Of a stretch of 49,132 bases of DNA, positions 11,446 to 19,980 are shown piece by piece (the first letter of the stretch is position 1; each line of letters begins with the position of its first letter). The DNA is taken from positions 1 to 49,132 of the forward strand of contig CAJXLJ010000020.1 of NCBI GenBank assembly GCA_913055785.1, in the 5' to 3' direction. Source of the stretch: an uncultured Parvularculaceae bacterium. Lineage in GTDB: Bacteria; Pseudomonadota; Alphaproteobacteria; Caulobacterales; Parvularculaceae. Under the pieces are notes generated by a model, which saw nothing but the letters and a program-made list of their open reading frames with translations, had not been told where the DNA came from and searched no databases. Both the position numbers and the translations under genes were made by a program.

Positions 11446-12639
11446 TTACAGCGTTGCTTCATGAAGCGCGCCATCGCGCGCTTCGAAATACTGGGCCCGG
11501 CCGCCCCAGGCGGTGAAAAGGTCTTTATCCGTACCCGTCATGAATGTCTGGAAACCGAGCTCGTCGAGTATCGCGTAAAGCCCTTCGCGGCGATCGGGAT
11601 CGAGATGGGCGGCGATCTCGTCGAGCAGAAGGACAAGCGGCGCCGATCCGCCGCGGCGGCCCAGGGCGTGCGCATTGGCGAGCACAAGTCCGATCAGAAG
11701 CGCTTTCTGTTCGCCGGTGGAGCAGAGCCGCGCAGGCGTTTCCTTTTCGCGATGCGTAACCAGCAGGTCGCTACGATGCGGCCCCGCCAGCGCCCTGCCC
11801 GCATCCGCATCGAGGCGGCGTCGCGCGCGCAGTTTCGCGGCGAATTCCTCCTCCACATCGGCGGCCTTCCCGGTCGCCAGCGCGACCTCAAGTTCGCCCT
11901 CAAGTGCGATGTCGGCGGCGGGAAACAGGGTTTCGCCGCTCGCCACGTCCGCCGCCGCCAGCATGGCGGCGGTCTCCCGGCGCGCCGCGGCGACAGCAAC
12001 GCCGGTCTCGGCCATCTGCATTTCAAGCGCCGTCAGCCAGCGATCGTCGCGGCCGCCCTCTTCCAGCAGACGCTGACGCTGGCGCATCGCCTGTTCATAA
12101 TCGCTCGACGCCTGACCATGGGCAGGATCATGCGCAAGCGTCATGCGATCGAGAAAGCGCCGCCGTTCGCCGGCGCCTTCCATGAAAAGCCTGTCCTGAG
12201 CCGGCGTCAGCCACAAAAACCGCACATGTCCGGCGAAAGCGCCCGGTCCGGAAGCAGCCGCATCGTCGATGCGGCAAACGCGCCGGTCGGGCTTTGAAGC
12301 GACCGCGCCAACACCGAGCCGGCGCTCATCCTCGCCGTCGTCGATCCGGGCGGACACCGCCCAGCCGCCGGCGCCGCCGATGCGCGGCAGCTCATCAAGC
12401 CGCGCGCGGCGCAAGCCCCGCCCGGGACCGATCAGGGAAATCGCCTCGAGAAGGTTGGTCTTGCCGGCGCCGTTCGGACCGGCAATGGCGACCGGCCGAC
12501 CGTCAAGCGCAATCTCGGCCTGCGCGTAGGAACGAAAATCCGTCAGCGCGATGCGCGTAAAGCGAGCGCTGCGCGCCGGCGACCTTTTCGTCGCCGGCGA
12601 CGCTGCATGTTCTTCACGCCTGATCGCCGTCTGGCTCAA
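11446..12639 (-). CDS. recF: DNA replication/repair protein RecF
   Basis: RecF is an SMC-like ATPase that loads RecA at single-stranded gaps with RecO and RecR. The protein has 397 residues. The Walker A motif GPNGAGKTNLLE follows the typical LTDFRSYAQAEI start, the ABC signature region is near LCSTGEQKALLIGL, and Walker B is LLLDEIAAHLD. The C-terminus contains FMTGTD. The first 25 residues are basic and may be an extension; a later start is possible. It starts 3 bases after the dnaN stop, so the two are surely co-transcribed. Confidence 0.98.
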   Translation of the reverse strand: MSQTAIRREEHAASPATKRSPARSARFTRIALTDFRSYAQAEIALDGRPVAIAGPNGAGKTNLLEAISLIGPGRGLRRARLDELPRIGGAGGWAVSARIDDGEDERRLGVGAVASKPDRRVCRIDDAAASGPGAFAGHVRFLWLTPAQDRLFMEGAGERRRFLDRMTLAHDPAHGQASSDYEQAMRQRQRLLEEGGRDDRWLTALEMQMAETGVAVAAARRETAAMLAAADVASGETLFPAADIALEGELEVALATGKAADVEEEFAAKLRARRRLDADAGRALAGPHRSDLLVTHREKETPARLCSTGEQKALLIGLVLANAHALGRRGGSAPLVLLLDEIAAHLDPDRREGLYAILDELGFQTFMTGTDKDLFTAWGGRAQYFEARDGALHEATL

Positions 12640-12642
12640 CGC

Positions 12643-13761
12643 TTAAACCCTCAAGGGCATCAACACATAAAGCGCGCGCTCGTCTTCCTCGTCACAGATC
12701 ACTGTCGGCGAAGACGGATCGGAAAGACGGAAAGTCGCCGTACCGCCGTCAATCTGCTGTGCGACATCGAGGAGGTAGCGCGCGTTGAAACCGATCTCGA
12801 TCGGCTCGCCGCCGTAATCGACCGAGAGCTCTTCAAGAGCCGAGCCGGCTTCCGGATTGTTGACCATGAGCCGCAGATTGTCGGCCTCAAGCGCCAGCTT
12901 GACTGACCGCGTCCGGTCCGCCGAGACGGTGGACACGCGGTCGACCGCCTGCGCGAAGTCCTTGGTTTCAACCCGCAACACATTGGGATTTTCTTTCGGA
13001 ATGACCCGCTCGTAATCGGGGAAGGATCCGTCGATCAGTTTTGAAGTGAGACGCCCCGGCCCGAAACCGAACTGGATCTTGGCGGCTGAAACCGCAATCT
13101 CCACATGATCTTCAGCATCTTCGAGAAGGCGCGACAGTTCGGCGATCGCCTTGCGGGGCACAATCACGCCCGGCATCGACGCGGCGCCGTCGGGAAGCGG
13201 CGCATCGAGCCGCGCGAGCCGGTGACTGTCCGTCGCCGCCGCCCGCAAGAGCGGCGTATCGCCGTCGGTGTATGCGTGGAAATAAACCCCGTTGAGATAG
13301 TAACGCATTTCTTCCTGAGAAATGGCGAACCGCGTCTTGTGAAGGAGCCGGCGCAAATCATCGGTCGGCATTGAAAAACGGGTTTCAAGATCGTCAGTCG
13401 CCAGGCTGGGGAAGTCATCGTCCGGCAACACCGCCAGCGAAAACTGCGAACGACCTGCCGAAACCTGAAGCCGGTTGCCGTCATCGGCCAGCTCAAGCCG
13501 AACCTGCGCGCCTTCCGGAAGCCGCTTGACGATTTCAAAAAGCGTCAACGCTGAAACCGTCGTCGCGCCGCCGCCGGCGACATCGGCGGGCGCCTCCTCG
13601 GAGACTTCGATATCGAGATCGGTCGCCGTCAGGGTGAGCGCGGCGCCGTCCGCCTGCAGGAGCACATTCGACAGAATCGGAATGGTGTTGCGCCGCTCAA
13701 CGACGCTTTGCACATGCCCCAGCGCCTTTGATAGGGCGGATCGTTCTATCGTAACCTTCAT
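12643..13761 (-). CDS. dnaN: DNA polymerase III beta sliding clamp
   Basis: This is the ring-shaped processivity clamp of the replicative polymerase, 372 residues from the chosen start. The start MKVTIERSALSKALGHVQ is typical and is preceded by ACAGGCG. The frame is open to 13821, but those 20 residues are not clamp-like. Three clamp domains are recognisable, with the conserved NTIPILSNVLL in domain 1 and the standard end DERALYVLMPLRV. It lies between dnaA (213 bases upstream, after the dnaA terminator) and recF, so it probably has its own promoter after that terminator. Confidence 0.99.
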   Translation of the reverse strand: MKVTIERSALSKALGHVQSVVERRNTIPILSNVLLQADGAALTLTATDLDIEVSEEAPADVAGGGATTVSALTLFEIVKRLPEGAQVRLELADDGNRLQVSAGRSQFSLAVLPDDDFPSLATDDLETRFSMPTDDLRRLLHKTRFAISQEEMRYYLNGVYFHAYTDGDTPLLRAAATDSHRLARLDAPLPDGAASMPGVIVPRKAIAELSRLLEDAEDHVEIAVSAAKIQFGFGPGRLTSKLIDGSFPDYERVIPKENPNVLRVETKDFAQAVDRVSTVSADRTRSVKLALEADNLRLMVNNPEAGSALEELSVDYGGEPIEIGFNARYLLDVAQQIDGGTATFRLSDPSSPTVICDEEDERALYVLMPLRV

Positions 13762-13899
13762 CGCCTGTCGCTCTCTCGGAATCTTGGCGAAACCTGAAAA
13801 TCCGGTCTCCGGCGTCCCCAATCTGACGACGCCGGCGCGGGAGAATCGCCGTCGTGGAATAACCCTCCGATTATAGCCGAAAACCCCCTTGAAAAGCTA

Positions 13900-13928
13900 G
13901 CGCCGGCGCGCGTTTCCCGCGCCGGCGC
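13900..13928 (-). terminator. intrinsic terminator after dnaA
   Basis: GCGCCGGCGCG and CGCGCCGGCGC form a near-perfect GC-only stem of about 10-11 bp around a short loop. On the minus strand a short T-rich tract (CTTTTC) follows after a few bases. It lies about 50 bases past the dnaA stop and separates dnaA from dnaN. Confidence 0.7.
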
Positions 13929-13974
13929 AAGGTCTTAGAGCAATGATTTCAGAGCGCTTTCCGGACACCCCGAA

Positions 13975-15393
13975 TTAATCTTCGAGAGCCTCTCGAATTC
14001 GCCGGACAGCGTCCTGAAAGGCCTTGTCCCGCTCGAGCAGGGCTTGGGCCCGGCGGTAGCTCGACATCACCGTCGTATGGTCGCGGCGAAGGGCTTTTCC
14101 GATGCGCGGGAAGGACTCTTTGAGAATCTCCCGAGCACACCAGACCACCGCGTGACGCGCCCGAACGATGCGCTGCGGCTGGGACCGGCAGGTCATTTCC
14201 TCAAGCTTCAGGCCAAAGGCTTCGGCGCCGGCGGCGATTGCATCGTCAAGCGTGACGACCTTGCGCCGGTCCTCCAGACGCGATTTCAGGATCGCCTTGG
14301 CCTCATCGAGATCAACGACGAGTTCCTCGTTCCCATACATCAGGAGAAGCTGGTTCAGGGCGCCGATGGTCTCGCGCGTGCTCTGGGTGAAAGTGCGCGC
14401 GATGAACGCCAGCACCTCGTCTGCGATCCGGCATTTCGCCGAGGCGCTGGCGACGCGTTTTTTCAGGATTTCGAGACGCAACGCCTCGTCAGCCGGATGC
14501 ACCGGCGCGCACAGGCCGCCTGCAAGACGGTCGGCGAGGCGCTTGTTGATACCGGCGTCAGCCAGCTTGGACGGGGGAAGGTCGCCCGCGATAACAACCT
14601 GCTTGCCGCTGTCGAGCGCTGCATCAATCACGATAAGTAACTCCTCTTGTGTGCGATCCTTGCCTTGAAGGAAATGAATATCGTCAAAAGCCAAAAGGTC
14701 GTTTTCCAGAAGCCGCGCATGAAAGGCCTGAGCAGCGTTGGAAAGTACGGCGCTTACGCAAGCGTTCACCAGATTACGATATGTAATATAAGCGCGCGGC
14801 CCACGTGCGCCATCAGCTTCCCACTCGTGACTGACGGCGTGCAGGAGATGCGTCTTGCCGAGTCCTGACTCGCCATAAATATATACGAGTTCGCGCGGCA
14901 TGCCTTTGACGAGCGCCTGACGCGCCGCCGCGCAGGCGATGCGGTTTGAGTCGCCGACCGCAAAGGTCTCGAAGGTGCGGCGGGGATCAAGCGGCGCGCC
15001 AATAGTTTCCTGTGCGGTCCCGGCGGCATCGCCCGCCGCTACACGCGCCAGCGCGGGGACTGCGCCGTTCACGCGCTTTTCGGCTTTCGCGTCGACTTTC
15101 GCGACTTGCGCGCTCAACGTCTTGCGCACAGTCAGGCGGAACCGCTCGACCGGACCGATCTCCTGCCGCCAGGTGTCCATCAGCACCGGCAGGAAACGAT
15201 TGTCGAGCATGTCGCGCTTGGCTTGCGTCGCTGTAGACAGCGTCACGCTGTCCTGCGTGCGCTCGGCAAGACCAAGGTCCACAAACCATGATTTGTACTT
15301 CGCTTCGCCAACGCGACCGCGCAAAGCTTCGAGATACCTGTCGAAAGCCGCTCCGTCGCCGGCGCCGCCCTCATTGTTGTCTTTTGTCTGCAT
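13975..15393 (-). CDS. dnaA: chromosomal replication initiator protein DnaA
   Basis: The AAA+ initiator opens the origin in its ATP form. It has 472 residues from ATG 15393. Domain I (YLEALRGRVGEAKYKSWFVDL) is followed by a short linker, then the AAA+ domain with Walker A GESGLGKTHLLHAV, Walker B LLAFDDIHFLQGKDRTQEE and sensor regions. Domain IV has SQPQRIVRARHAVV and RRDHTTVMSSYRRA. Several normally conserved positions differ (see findings), but the full domain set is intact. The frame is open to 15474. ATG 15393 fits the domain I start best, although its ribosome binding site is weak. The upstream spacer is AT-rich with two GANTC sites, as in cell-cycle-regulated dnaA promoters of Caulobacter relatives. 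Confidence 0.97.
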   Translation of the reverse strand: MQTKDNNEGGAGDGAAFDRYLEALRGRVGEAKYKSWFVDLGLAERTQDSVTLSTATQAKRDMLDNRFLPVLMDTWRQEIGPVERFRLTVRKTLSAQVAKVDAKAEKRVNGAVPALARVAAGDAAGTAQETIGAPLDPRRTFETFAVGDSNRIACAAARQALVKGMPRELVYIYGESGLGKTHLLHAVSHEWEADGARGPRAYITYRNLVNACVSAVLSNAAQAFHARLLENDLLAFDDIHFLQGKDRTQEELLIVIDAALDSGKQVVIAGDLPPSKLADAGINKRLADRLAGGLCAPVHPADEALRLEILKKRVASASAKCRIADEVLAFIARTFTQSTRETIGALNQLLLMYGNEELVVDLDEAKAILKSRLEDRRKVVTLDDAIAAGAEAFGLKLEEMTCRSQPQRIVRARHAVVWCAREILKESFPRIGKALRRDHTTVMSSYRRAQALLERDKAFQDAVRRIREALED

Positions 15394-15550
15394 GATATGC
15401 CGCCCAAAGTTCAATCGGAAGTTAGCGTGAAAAAACCGCCCGCGCGTCAATATTGACGCCCGTAAATCACTCAAATTGTTCGATCAGAACCGGCGAGACG
15501 CGCCGGCCAAAGGAAAACCGGCCTAAATCAGACCGAGCCCGGCGTTGTCA

Positions 15551-15587
15551 GCAATTGTCCGTATAAAAATTAATTTATCACAATTGC
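15551..15587. repeat. 8-bp inverted repeat with AT-rich spacer upstream of dnaA
   Basis: GCAATTGT at 15551-15558 and its exact reverse complement ACAATTGC at 15580-15587 flank a 21-base spacer made almost only of A and T. Each arm also contains the palindrome CAATTG, so the two sites can be read as two copies of one protein site about three helical turns apart. It lies roughly 160-195 bases upstream of the dnaA start. Confidence 0.6.
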
Positions 15588-15771
15588 CGATATTCATGCC
15601 GTGCACCCCTCGCTATATTTCAGTCTTGAGACGAGAAACCTGACGCCGGCTAGCAAACGCAACCGAGTTTCTCTTGTTAGTCGGTACTGAACTTGAAATC
15701 GCGAAATTAATCCGCATCCGTCATAATGACCATTCAAGTTTAGTTAACTTTAAGGCGAGTGGTCAATAGAT

Positions 15772-15776
15772 GATTC
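15772..15776. promoter_or_regulatory. GANTC (CcrM methylation) site upstream of dnaA
   Basis: GATTC at 15772 matches GANTC, the CcrM target. A second, GAATC, is at 15821-15825. In Caulobacter relatives GANTC sites in the dnaA promoter couple its transcription to methylation state. The role here is inferred from position only. Confidence 0.4.
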
Positions 15777-15977
15777 GCTTTTCCAAGGTTTTTTTTACAT
15801 TTTTTTGACGCGGCGCATATGAATCAAAAACTTAGGCGCTACGGCGGATACAACGCATCAACGCGCAACTAATGCGTAACGCAAAACGTGCGCATCGATG
15901 TTATTTCCCGATGTAGAAAATGTAAATCTACCGACGCGAAACGCATCAGTTTAAATGCTGCAAAAGCGATCTTGTTT

Positions 15978-16244
15978 TTAAGCAGAAAGCGCTTTGATGC
16001 GGGCGCTCAAACGCGACAACTTGCGTGCAGCAGTCGTCTTGTGAAAAACGCCTTTGTTGACAGCGCGATGCAGTTCAGGCTGTGCAAGTTTGAACGCTGC
16101 GTCGGCGTTTTGCTTGTCGCCCGACGCAATCGCTTCCTCGACTTTACGCAGATAGGTTCTCACCCGCGAACGGCGCGCCTTGTTGACGGCGGTTCGGCGT
16201 GCGATTTTACGAACCATTTTCTTAGCGGAAGTCGTGTTAGCCAT
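15978..16244 (-). CDS. rpsT: 30S ribosomal protein S20
   Basis: S20 is an 88-residue primary 16S rRNA-binding protein of the small subunit. The start [13 protein letters not shown] is the standard one, and the basic helical pattern [24 protein letters not shown] and the ending [17 protein letters not shown] are typical. ATG at 16244 is chosen; the frame runs open to 16325 with arginine-rich sequence that is not S20. It lies between mutM and dnaA on the same strand, as in many alphaproteobacteria. Confidence 0.98.
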   Translation of the reverse strand: MANTTSAKKMVRKIARRTAVNKARRSRVRTYLRKVEEAIASGDKQNADAAFKLAQPELHRAVNKGVFHKTTAARKLSRLSARIKALSA

Positions 16245-16352
16245 GTCGTCTTTCACTCGAGATTTTCGCCGCCCGCGGCGGCGCGAGCGGCGGTATATAG
16301 ACCTCCGCCCTACCCCCGTCAACAAGCCTTTTGGGCTTATATTTCCTTAATT

Positions 16353-17207
16353 TCAGCGCTGGCAGACAGGGCAGAAAAAGGTCGAGCGGCCGGCCTGAAC
16401 AAGACGCCGCACCGGGGTCTTGCAGACGCCGCAGGCTTCGTCTTCTCGCCCGTATACGTCGAACCGGTGCTGAAAGTACCCCAAGGCGCCATCGGCGGCG
16501 GCGAAATCCCTCAATGTGGACCCGCCCGCCTCGATAGCATCGCGCAGAACCGCCACAATCGCGCTGTGAAGCCGTTCGCCCCGCCGGCCCGCCACAGACG
16601 CCGCCCGCCGCCGGGGCGATATCCCGGCGCGATAGAGCGCTTCACAGATATATATGTTGCCGAGCCCCGCGACGATGCGCTGATCGAGAAGCGCCGCCTT
16701 GATTGGCGCCGTTTTCCCCTTGAGCGCCTGGTTGAGCGTTTCAGCAGAAAACCGGTTGCCCAGCGGCTCCGGCCCCATCCCCTTGAAATGACTGCTCTCA
16801 TCGAGCGCGGCCGTCTCAACAAGGTCCATGAATCCAAAACGGCGCGGATCGTTATAGGTGACAAGAGCGCGCCGCCGGCCAATCATGACAAATAGTACAT
16901 GATCATGCGCCGCCGCACCGCCGGCGCTGGCAGCGCCCTCGCCCCGCCTGACCGCATCATCAATCGTGAACCGTCCCGACATGCCAAGATGCATGATCAG
17001 GCTCTCGCCTGTGGAAAGGCCGGCGACGAGGTATTTGCCGCGACGGCCAAGGGTTTCCACAACAGCTCCCTCAAGCCGGGCCGCAAAGCGTTTGGGCAGG
17101 GGAAAACGCAAGTCTTTTCGGCGCATTTCAACGCTGGCGAAACGCGCGCCCTCCATCACCGGCGCCAGACCGCGGCGAACGGTTTCGACTTCAGGAAGCT
17201 CGGGCAT
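16353..17207 (-). CDS. mutM: bifunctional DNA-formamidopyrimidine glycosylase / AP lyase
   Basis: MutM (Fpg) removes oxidised purines such as 8-oxoguanine and nicks the abasic site. The protein has 284 residues. The catalytic Pro2-Glu3 start is intact ([14 protein letters not shown]). A lysine in the GRRGKYL segment, the helix-two-turn-helix region ([20 protein letters not shown]) and the C-terminal zinc finger (CGVCKTP...FFCPVCQR, C-x2-C twice) are all present. It lies upstream of rpsT on the same strand and downstream of the rpsA terminator. Confidence 0.98.
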   Translation of the reverse strand: MPELPEVETVRRGLAPVMEGARFASVEMRRKDLRFPLPKRFAARLEGAVVETLGRRGKYLVAGLSTGESLIMHLGMSGRFTIDDAVRRGEGAASAGGAAAHDHVLFVMIGRRRALVTYNDPRRFGFMDLVETAALDESSHFKGMGPEPLGNRFSAETLNQALKGKTAPIKAALLDQRIVAGLGNIYICEALYRAGISPRRRAASVAGRRGERLHSAIVAVLRDAIEAGGSTLRDFAAADGALGYFQHRFDVYGREDEACGVCKTPVRRLVQAGRSTFFCPVCQR

Positions 17208-17285
17208 GTTTTCAGATCAATCCCTTAAGGCGAACGCGCCGCCAGACGGCCTATGCTAGCGGTCTCTTTTTGCTTCGCCAAAATG

Positions 17286-17314
17286 AAAAACGCCCCCGCA
17301 TGACGGCGGGGGCG
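17286..17314 (-). terminator. intrinsic terminator of rpsA
   Basis: On the minus strand CGCCCCCGC pairs with GCGGGGGCG across a short loop, and a run of T (GTTTTTCATTTT) follows directly. It lies about 26 bases past the rpsA stop. Confidence 0.9.
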
Positions 17315-17339
17315 CATTTCCACATCTGGTTGATAACGC

Positions 17340-19049
17340 TTAATTCTTGTCTTCTTTTTCTTTCAGCGCCGCGCCCAGAATATCGCCCAGAGACGCGCCG
17401 GAATCGGCGGAACCGTACTGTTCGACGGCCTCTTTTTCCTCAGCGACTTCGCGCGCCTTGATCGAGACATTGATGCGGCGGGTCTTGGCATCGATCGACG
17501 TCACCCGCGCATCCACCTTGTCGCCGACCGCGAAACGGTCAGGGCGTTGTTCGGAGCGCTCTTTCGACAGATCCGATTTGCGGATGAAGGCTTTCGGTCC
17601 TTCCGAGCCGCTGATCTGAACCTCGATGCCGCCGCTCTCAATTGCGGTGACCGTGCAGGTGACATCGTCGCCGCGCTTGATCTCGCCGATCGCTTCCATC
17701 GGATCGGAGCCGACCTGCTTGACGCCGAGAGAGATACGTTCCTTTTCCGGATCGACATCGAGCACCTTGGCCTTAACCATCTGACCTTTCTGATAGTCTT
17801 TGATGGCGTCCTCGCCCGGACGGTTCCAGTCGAGGTCGGAAAGGTGGACCATGCCGTCCATCTCCTCGTTAAGGCCGATGAACAGGCCGAACTCGGTGAT
17901 GTTCTTGACCTCGCCCTCAAGGACGGAACCGATGGGATGCTCTTCCGCAAAGCGTTCCCAGGGATTGTCGGCGCATTGCTTGAGACCGAGGGAAATCCGG
18001 CGCTTAGCTTCGTCGACCTCAAGCACCATCACCTCAACTTCCTGAGAAGTGGAGACAATCTTGCCCGGATGGACGTTTTTCTTCACCCAGCTCATTTCCG
18101 AAACGTGGACGAGGCCTTCAATACCGTCCTCCAATTCGACGAATGCGCCGTAATCAGTGATATTGGTGACTTTGCCGCTGAACTTCGCGCTGATCGGGTA
18201 TTTCGCCGCAACGCCTTCCCACGGATCCGGCGTCAGCTGCTTGATGCCGAGGGAGATACGGTGGGTCTCCGGGTTGATCTTGATGATTTTCACCCGGATC
18301 GTGTCGTTGACGTTGAGCACCTCTGTCGGGTGATTGACGCGGCTCCAGGACATGTCGGTGACATGGAGCAGACCGTCGACGCCCGGCGCAAGTTCAACGA
18401 ACGCGCCGTAATCGGTGATGTTCTTGACGACGCCATCACGCTCGTCGCCCTCATTGAGCTCCTTGACCACTTCTTGACGATGTTCGGCGCGGTCCTCCTC
18501 GAGAATGGAGCGGCGCGAAACGACAATATTGCCGCGACGCTTGTCCATTTTGAGAATACGGAAGGGCTGGGCGACATTCATCAGGGGGCCGGCGTCGCGC
18601 ACGGGGCGGATATCGACCTGGCTGCCCGGCAGGAACGCCACGGCGCCGCCGAGATCAACCGTGAAGCCGCCTTTGACGCGATTGAAGATTTCGCCTTCGA
18701 CGCGCTCGCCCTTTTCAAAAATCTTCTCGAGACGATCCCAGGCCTCTTCGCGGCGGGCTTTCTCGCGGGAGATTACCGCCTCGCCCATCGCGTTTTCCAC
18801 GCGCTCGACATAAACTTCGACTTCGTCGCCGATTTTCAGATCGGCCGGCTTGCCGGGCTGGGAGAATTCCTTGAGCGGTACGCGGCCTTCGGTTTTGAGG
18901 CCGACATCGATCACGGCGATGTCTTTTTCGATGGCTGTGACTTTGCCTTTGACAACCGTTTCTTCAAAATCCTGACGGTCGACTAACGATGCTTCGAGCA
19001 TTTCCGCAAAATCATTGCGGGTGGGGTTAAGGGTTTCAGTGTGAGACAC
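17340..19049 (-). CDS. rpsA: 30S ribosomal protein S1
   Basis: S1 is the large mRNA-binding ribosomal protein that helps load structured or leaderless messages. From the chosen start it has 569 residues and shows about six S1 (OB-fold) repeats, with recurring signatures such as ITDYGAFVEL, VDGLLHVTDMSW and RISLGIKQL. I choose the GTG at 19049 (VSHTETLNP) because AAGGA lies 7-8 bases upstream and family proteins begin just there. The open frame continues to 19283 through the leader and into cmk and is not S1. The 203-base gap to cmk contains three tight hairpins. Confidence 0.97.
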   Translation of the reverse strand: MSHTETLNPTRNDFAEMLEASLVDRQDFEETVVKGKVTAIEKDIAVIDVGLKTEGRVPLKEFSQPGKPADLKIGDEVEVYVERVENAMGEAVISREKARREEAWDRLEKIFEKGERVEGEIFNRVKGGFTVDLGGAVAFLPGSQVDIRPVRDAGPLMNVAQPFRILKMDKRRGNIVVSRRSILEEDRAEHRQEVVKELNEGDERDGVVKNITDYGAFVELAPGVDGLLHVTDMSWSRVNHPTEVLNVNDTIRVKIIKINPETHRISLGIKQLTPDPWEGVAAKYPISAKFSGKVTNITDYGAFVELEDGIEGLVHVSEMSWVKKNVHPGKIVSTSQEVEVMVLEVDEAKRRISLGLKQCADNPWERFAEEHPIGSVLEGEVKNITEFGLFIGLNEEMDGMVHLSDLDWNRPGEDAIKDYQKGQMVKAKVLDVDPEKERISLGVKQVGSDPMEAIGEIKRGDDVTCTVTAIESGGIEVQISGSEGPKAFIRKSDLSKERSEQRPDRFAVGDKVDARVTSIDAKTRRINVSIKAREVAEEKEAVEQYGSADSGASLGDILGAALKEKEDKN

Positions 19050-19111
19050 GTGTTGGTCCTTGGTTCGGTTAAAGGTTTCAAACGCCGCGCACCCTTCTGA
19101 CAATCGGAACG

Positions 19112-19236
19112 GGACCGCAGAGGTCCGCCGGTCCGGCTCTCGCCGGAATGCGCGAAATGGGTTGGTTTCGATGCGCTCTCCGAGAACCGAGTTTGGATTT
19201 GAAACTGGGGCTTGTCGTTTGATCCCCTTCGGGATC
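19112..19236 (-). promoter_or_regulatory. structured rpsA leader with three hairpins
   Basis: Three compact stems lie in the 203-base gap between cmk and rpsA. They are GATCCC/GGGATC with a 4-base loop (19221-19236), TCCGGC/GCCGGA with loop GAGA, a GNRA tetraloop on the mRNA strand (19132-19147), and GGACC/GGTCC with a 5-base loop (19112-19126). E. coli rpsA also has a three-hairpin translation initiation region used for S1 autoregulation. Whether this leader acts the same way is inference. Confidence 0.5.
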
Positions 19237-19251
19237 GGGCCCAGCTTCAGA

Positions 19252-19926
19252 TCAGTTCCCGCAGCGCTGAAAAACGCCGTCAATGACGCGGCGCGCGGCC
19301 GCGAAGGCCGCGTCTATAGACAAATGAGTCGTATCTAGCAACTCCGCATCGTCGGCGCGCGCCATGGGCGCATCCTCGCGGGCGGCGTCGCGGGCGTCAC
19401 GCTCCAGCAAGTCTTTGTAAATGCGTGCTTCTTCAAGATCCGGCTGCTCCAGTTTCAGCTCAAGCCAACGGCGGTGCGCGCGGATTTCAGCGCTCGCCGT
19501 CACAAAAAACTTCACATCGGCGTCGGGACAGACGACCGTGCCGATGTCCCGGCCGTCAAGCACCGCGCCTTTAAGACCGCCAGGCGGCGTCTTTGCGTAG
19601 CGGCGCTGGAAATCGAGGAGCGCGGCGCGAACGCCGCTATTGGCGGCGACGACGCTGGCGGCGGCGCCGACCTCGCGGGTGCGGATATCTGCGCCGGCGA
19701 TCTTCTCCACCGCGTAATCGCCGGCGATACGTGCGGCGAGGTCCTGGTCTGAAGGGTCCTTTCCCTCATTCAGGATAAGCCAGGCGACCCCGCGATAGAG
19801 CGTGCCGGTGTCCAGATGGGCGAAACCGTATTGTCCGGCGATCAGACGCGAAAGCGTCCCCTTGCCAGAGGCTGCCGGCCCATCGAGGGCGACGACGAAT
19901 GACGGGGTCTCGGCGGACGCTTCCAT
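19252..19926 (-). CDS. cmk: (d)CMP (cytidylate) kinase
   Basis: The enzyme phosphorylates CMP and dCMP with ATP in pyrimidine nucleotide synthesis. It has 224 residues, normal for Cmk. The P-loop DGPAASGKGTLSR, the DTGTLYRGVAW substrate-binding motif and the DGRDIGTVVCPDADVKFFVTAS block are diagnostic. It precedes rpsA on the same strand, the conserved cmk-rpsA pair. Its usual upstream partner aroA is displaced here by a fatty acid desaturase gene. Confidence 0.98.
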   Translation of the reverse strand: MEASAETPSFVVALDGPAASGKGTLSRLIAGQYGFAHLDTGTLYRGVAWLILNEGKDPSDQDLAARIAGDYAVEKIAGADIRTREVGAAASVVAANSGVRAALLDFQRRYAKTPPGGLKGAVLDGRDIGTVVCPDADVKFFVTASAEIRAHRRWLELKLEQPDLEEARIYKDLLERDARDAAREDAPMARADDAELLDTTHLSIDAAFAAARRVIDGVFQRCGN

Positions 19927-19980
19927 GGAATGCTGCTTACGGGAAGGAGAAGACGAAAGGCAAGGCTGTTTCGCGGCTTC

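Larger units (their letters stand above)
15394..15977. other. 585-base AT-rich intergenic region between dnaA and rpsT
   Basis: This non-coding stretch is clearly AT-rich; for example, bases 15541-15600 have 23 G+C of 60. It carries a pair of 8-base inverted arms (GCAATTGT at 15551-15558, ACAATTGC at 15580-15587) around an AT-only-like spacer. It also has a direct repeat AACGCATCA at 15852 and 15940, with an inverted ATGCGT at 15872, and two GANTC sites at 15772-15776 and 15821-15825. It must hold the dnaA promoter. I see no perfect TTATCCACA box, so I do not call an origin here. Confidence 0.7.

Noticed and set aside
15394-15977. Chromosome origin (oriC) between dnaA and rpsT
   Set aside because: AT-rich with repeats but no clear DnaA box cluster, and in Caulobacter relatives the origin lies elsewhere; left as a regulatory region.
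17547-18986. 479-residue plus-strand frame opposite rpsA
   Set aside because: Antisense frame kept open by the S1 repeat codon bias; rpsA on the other strand is certain.
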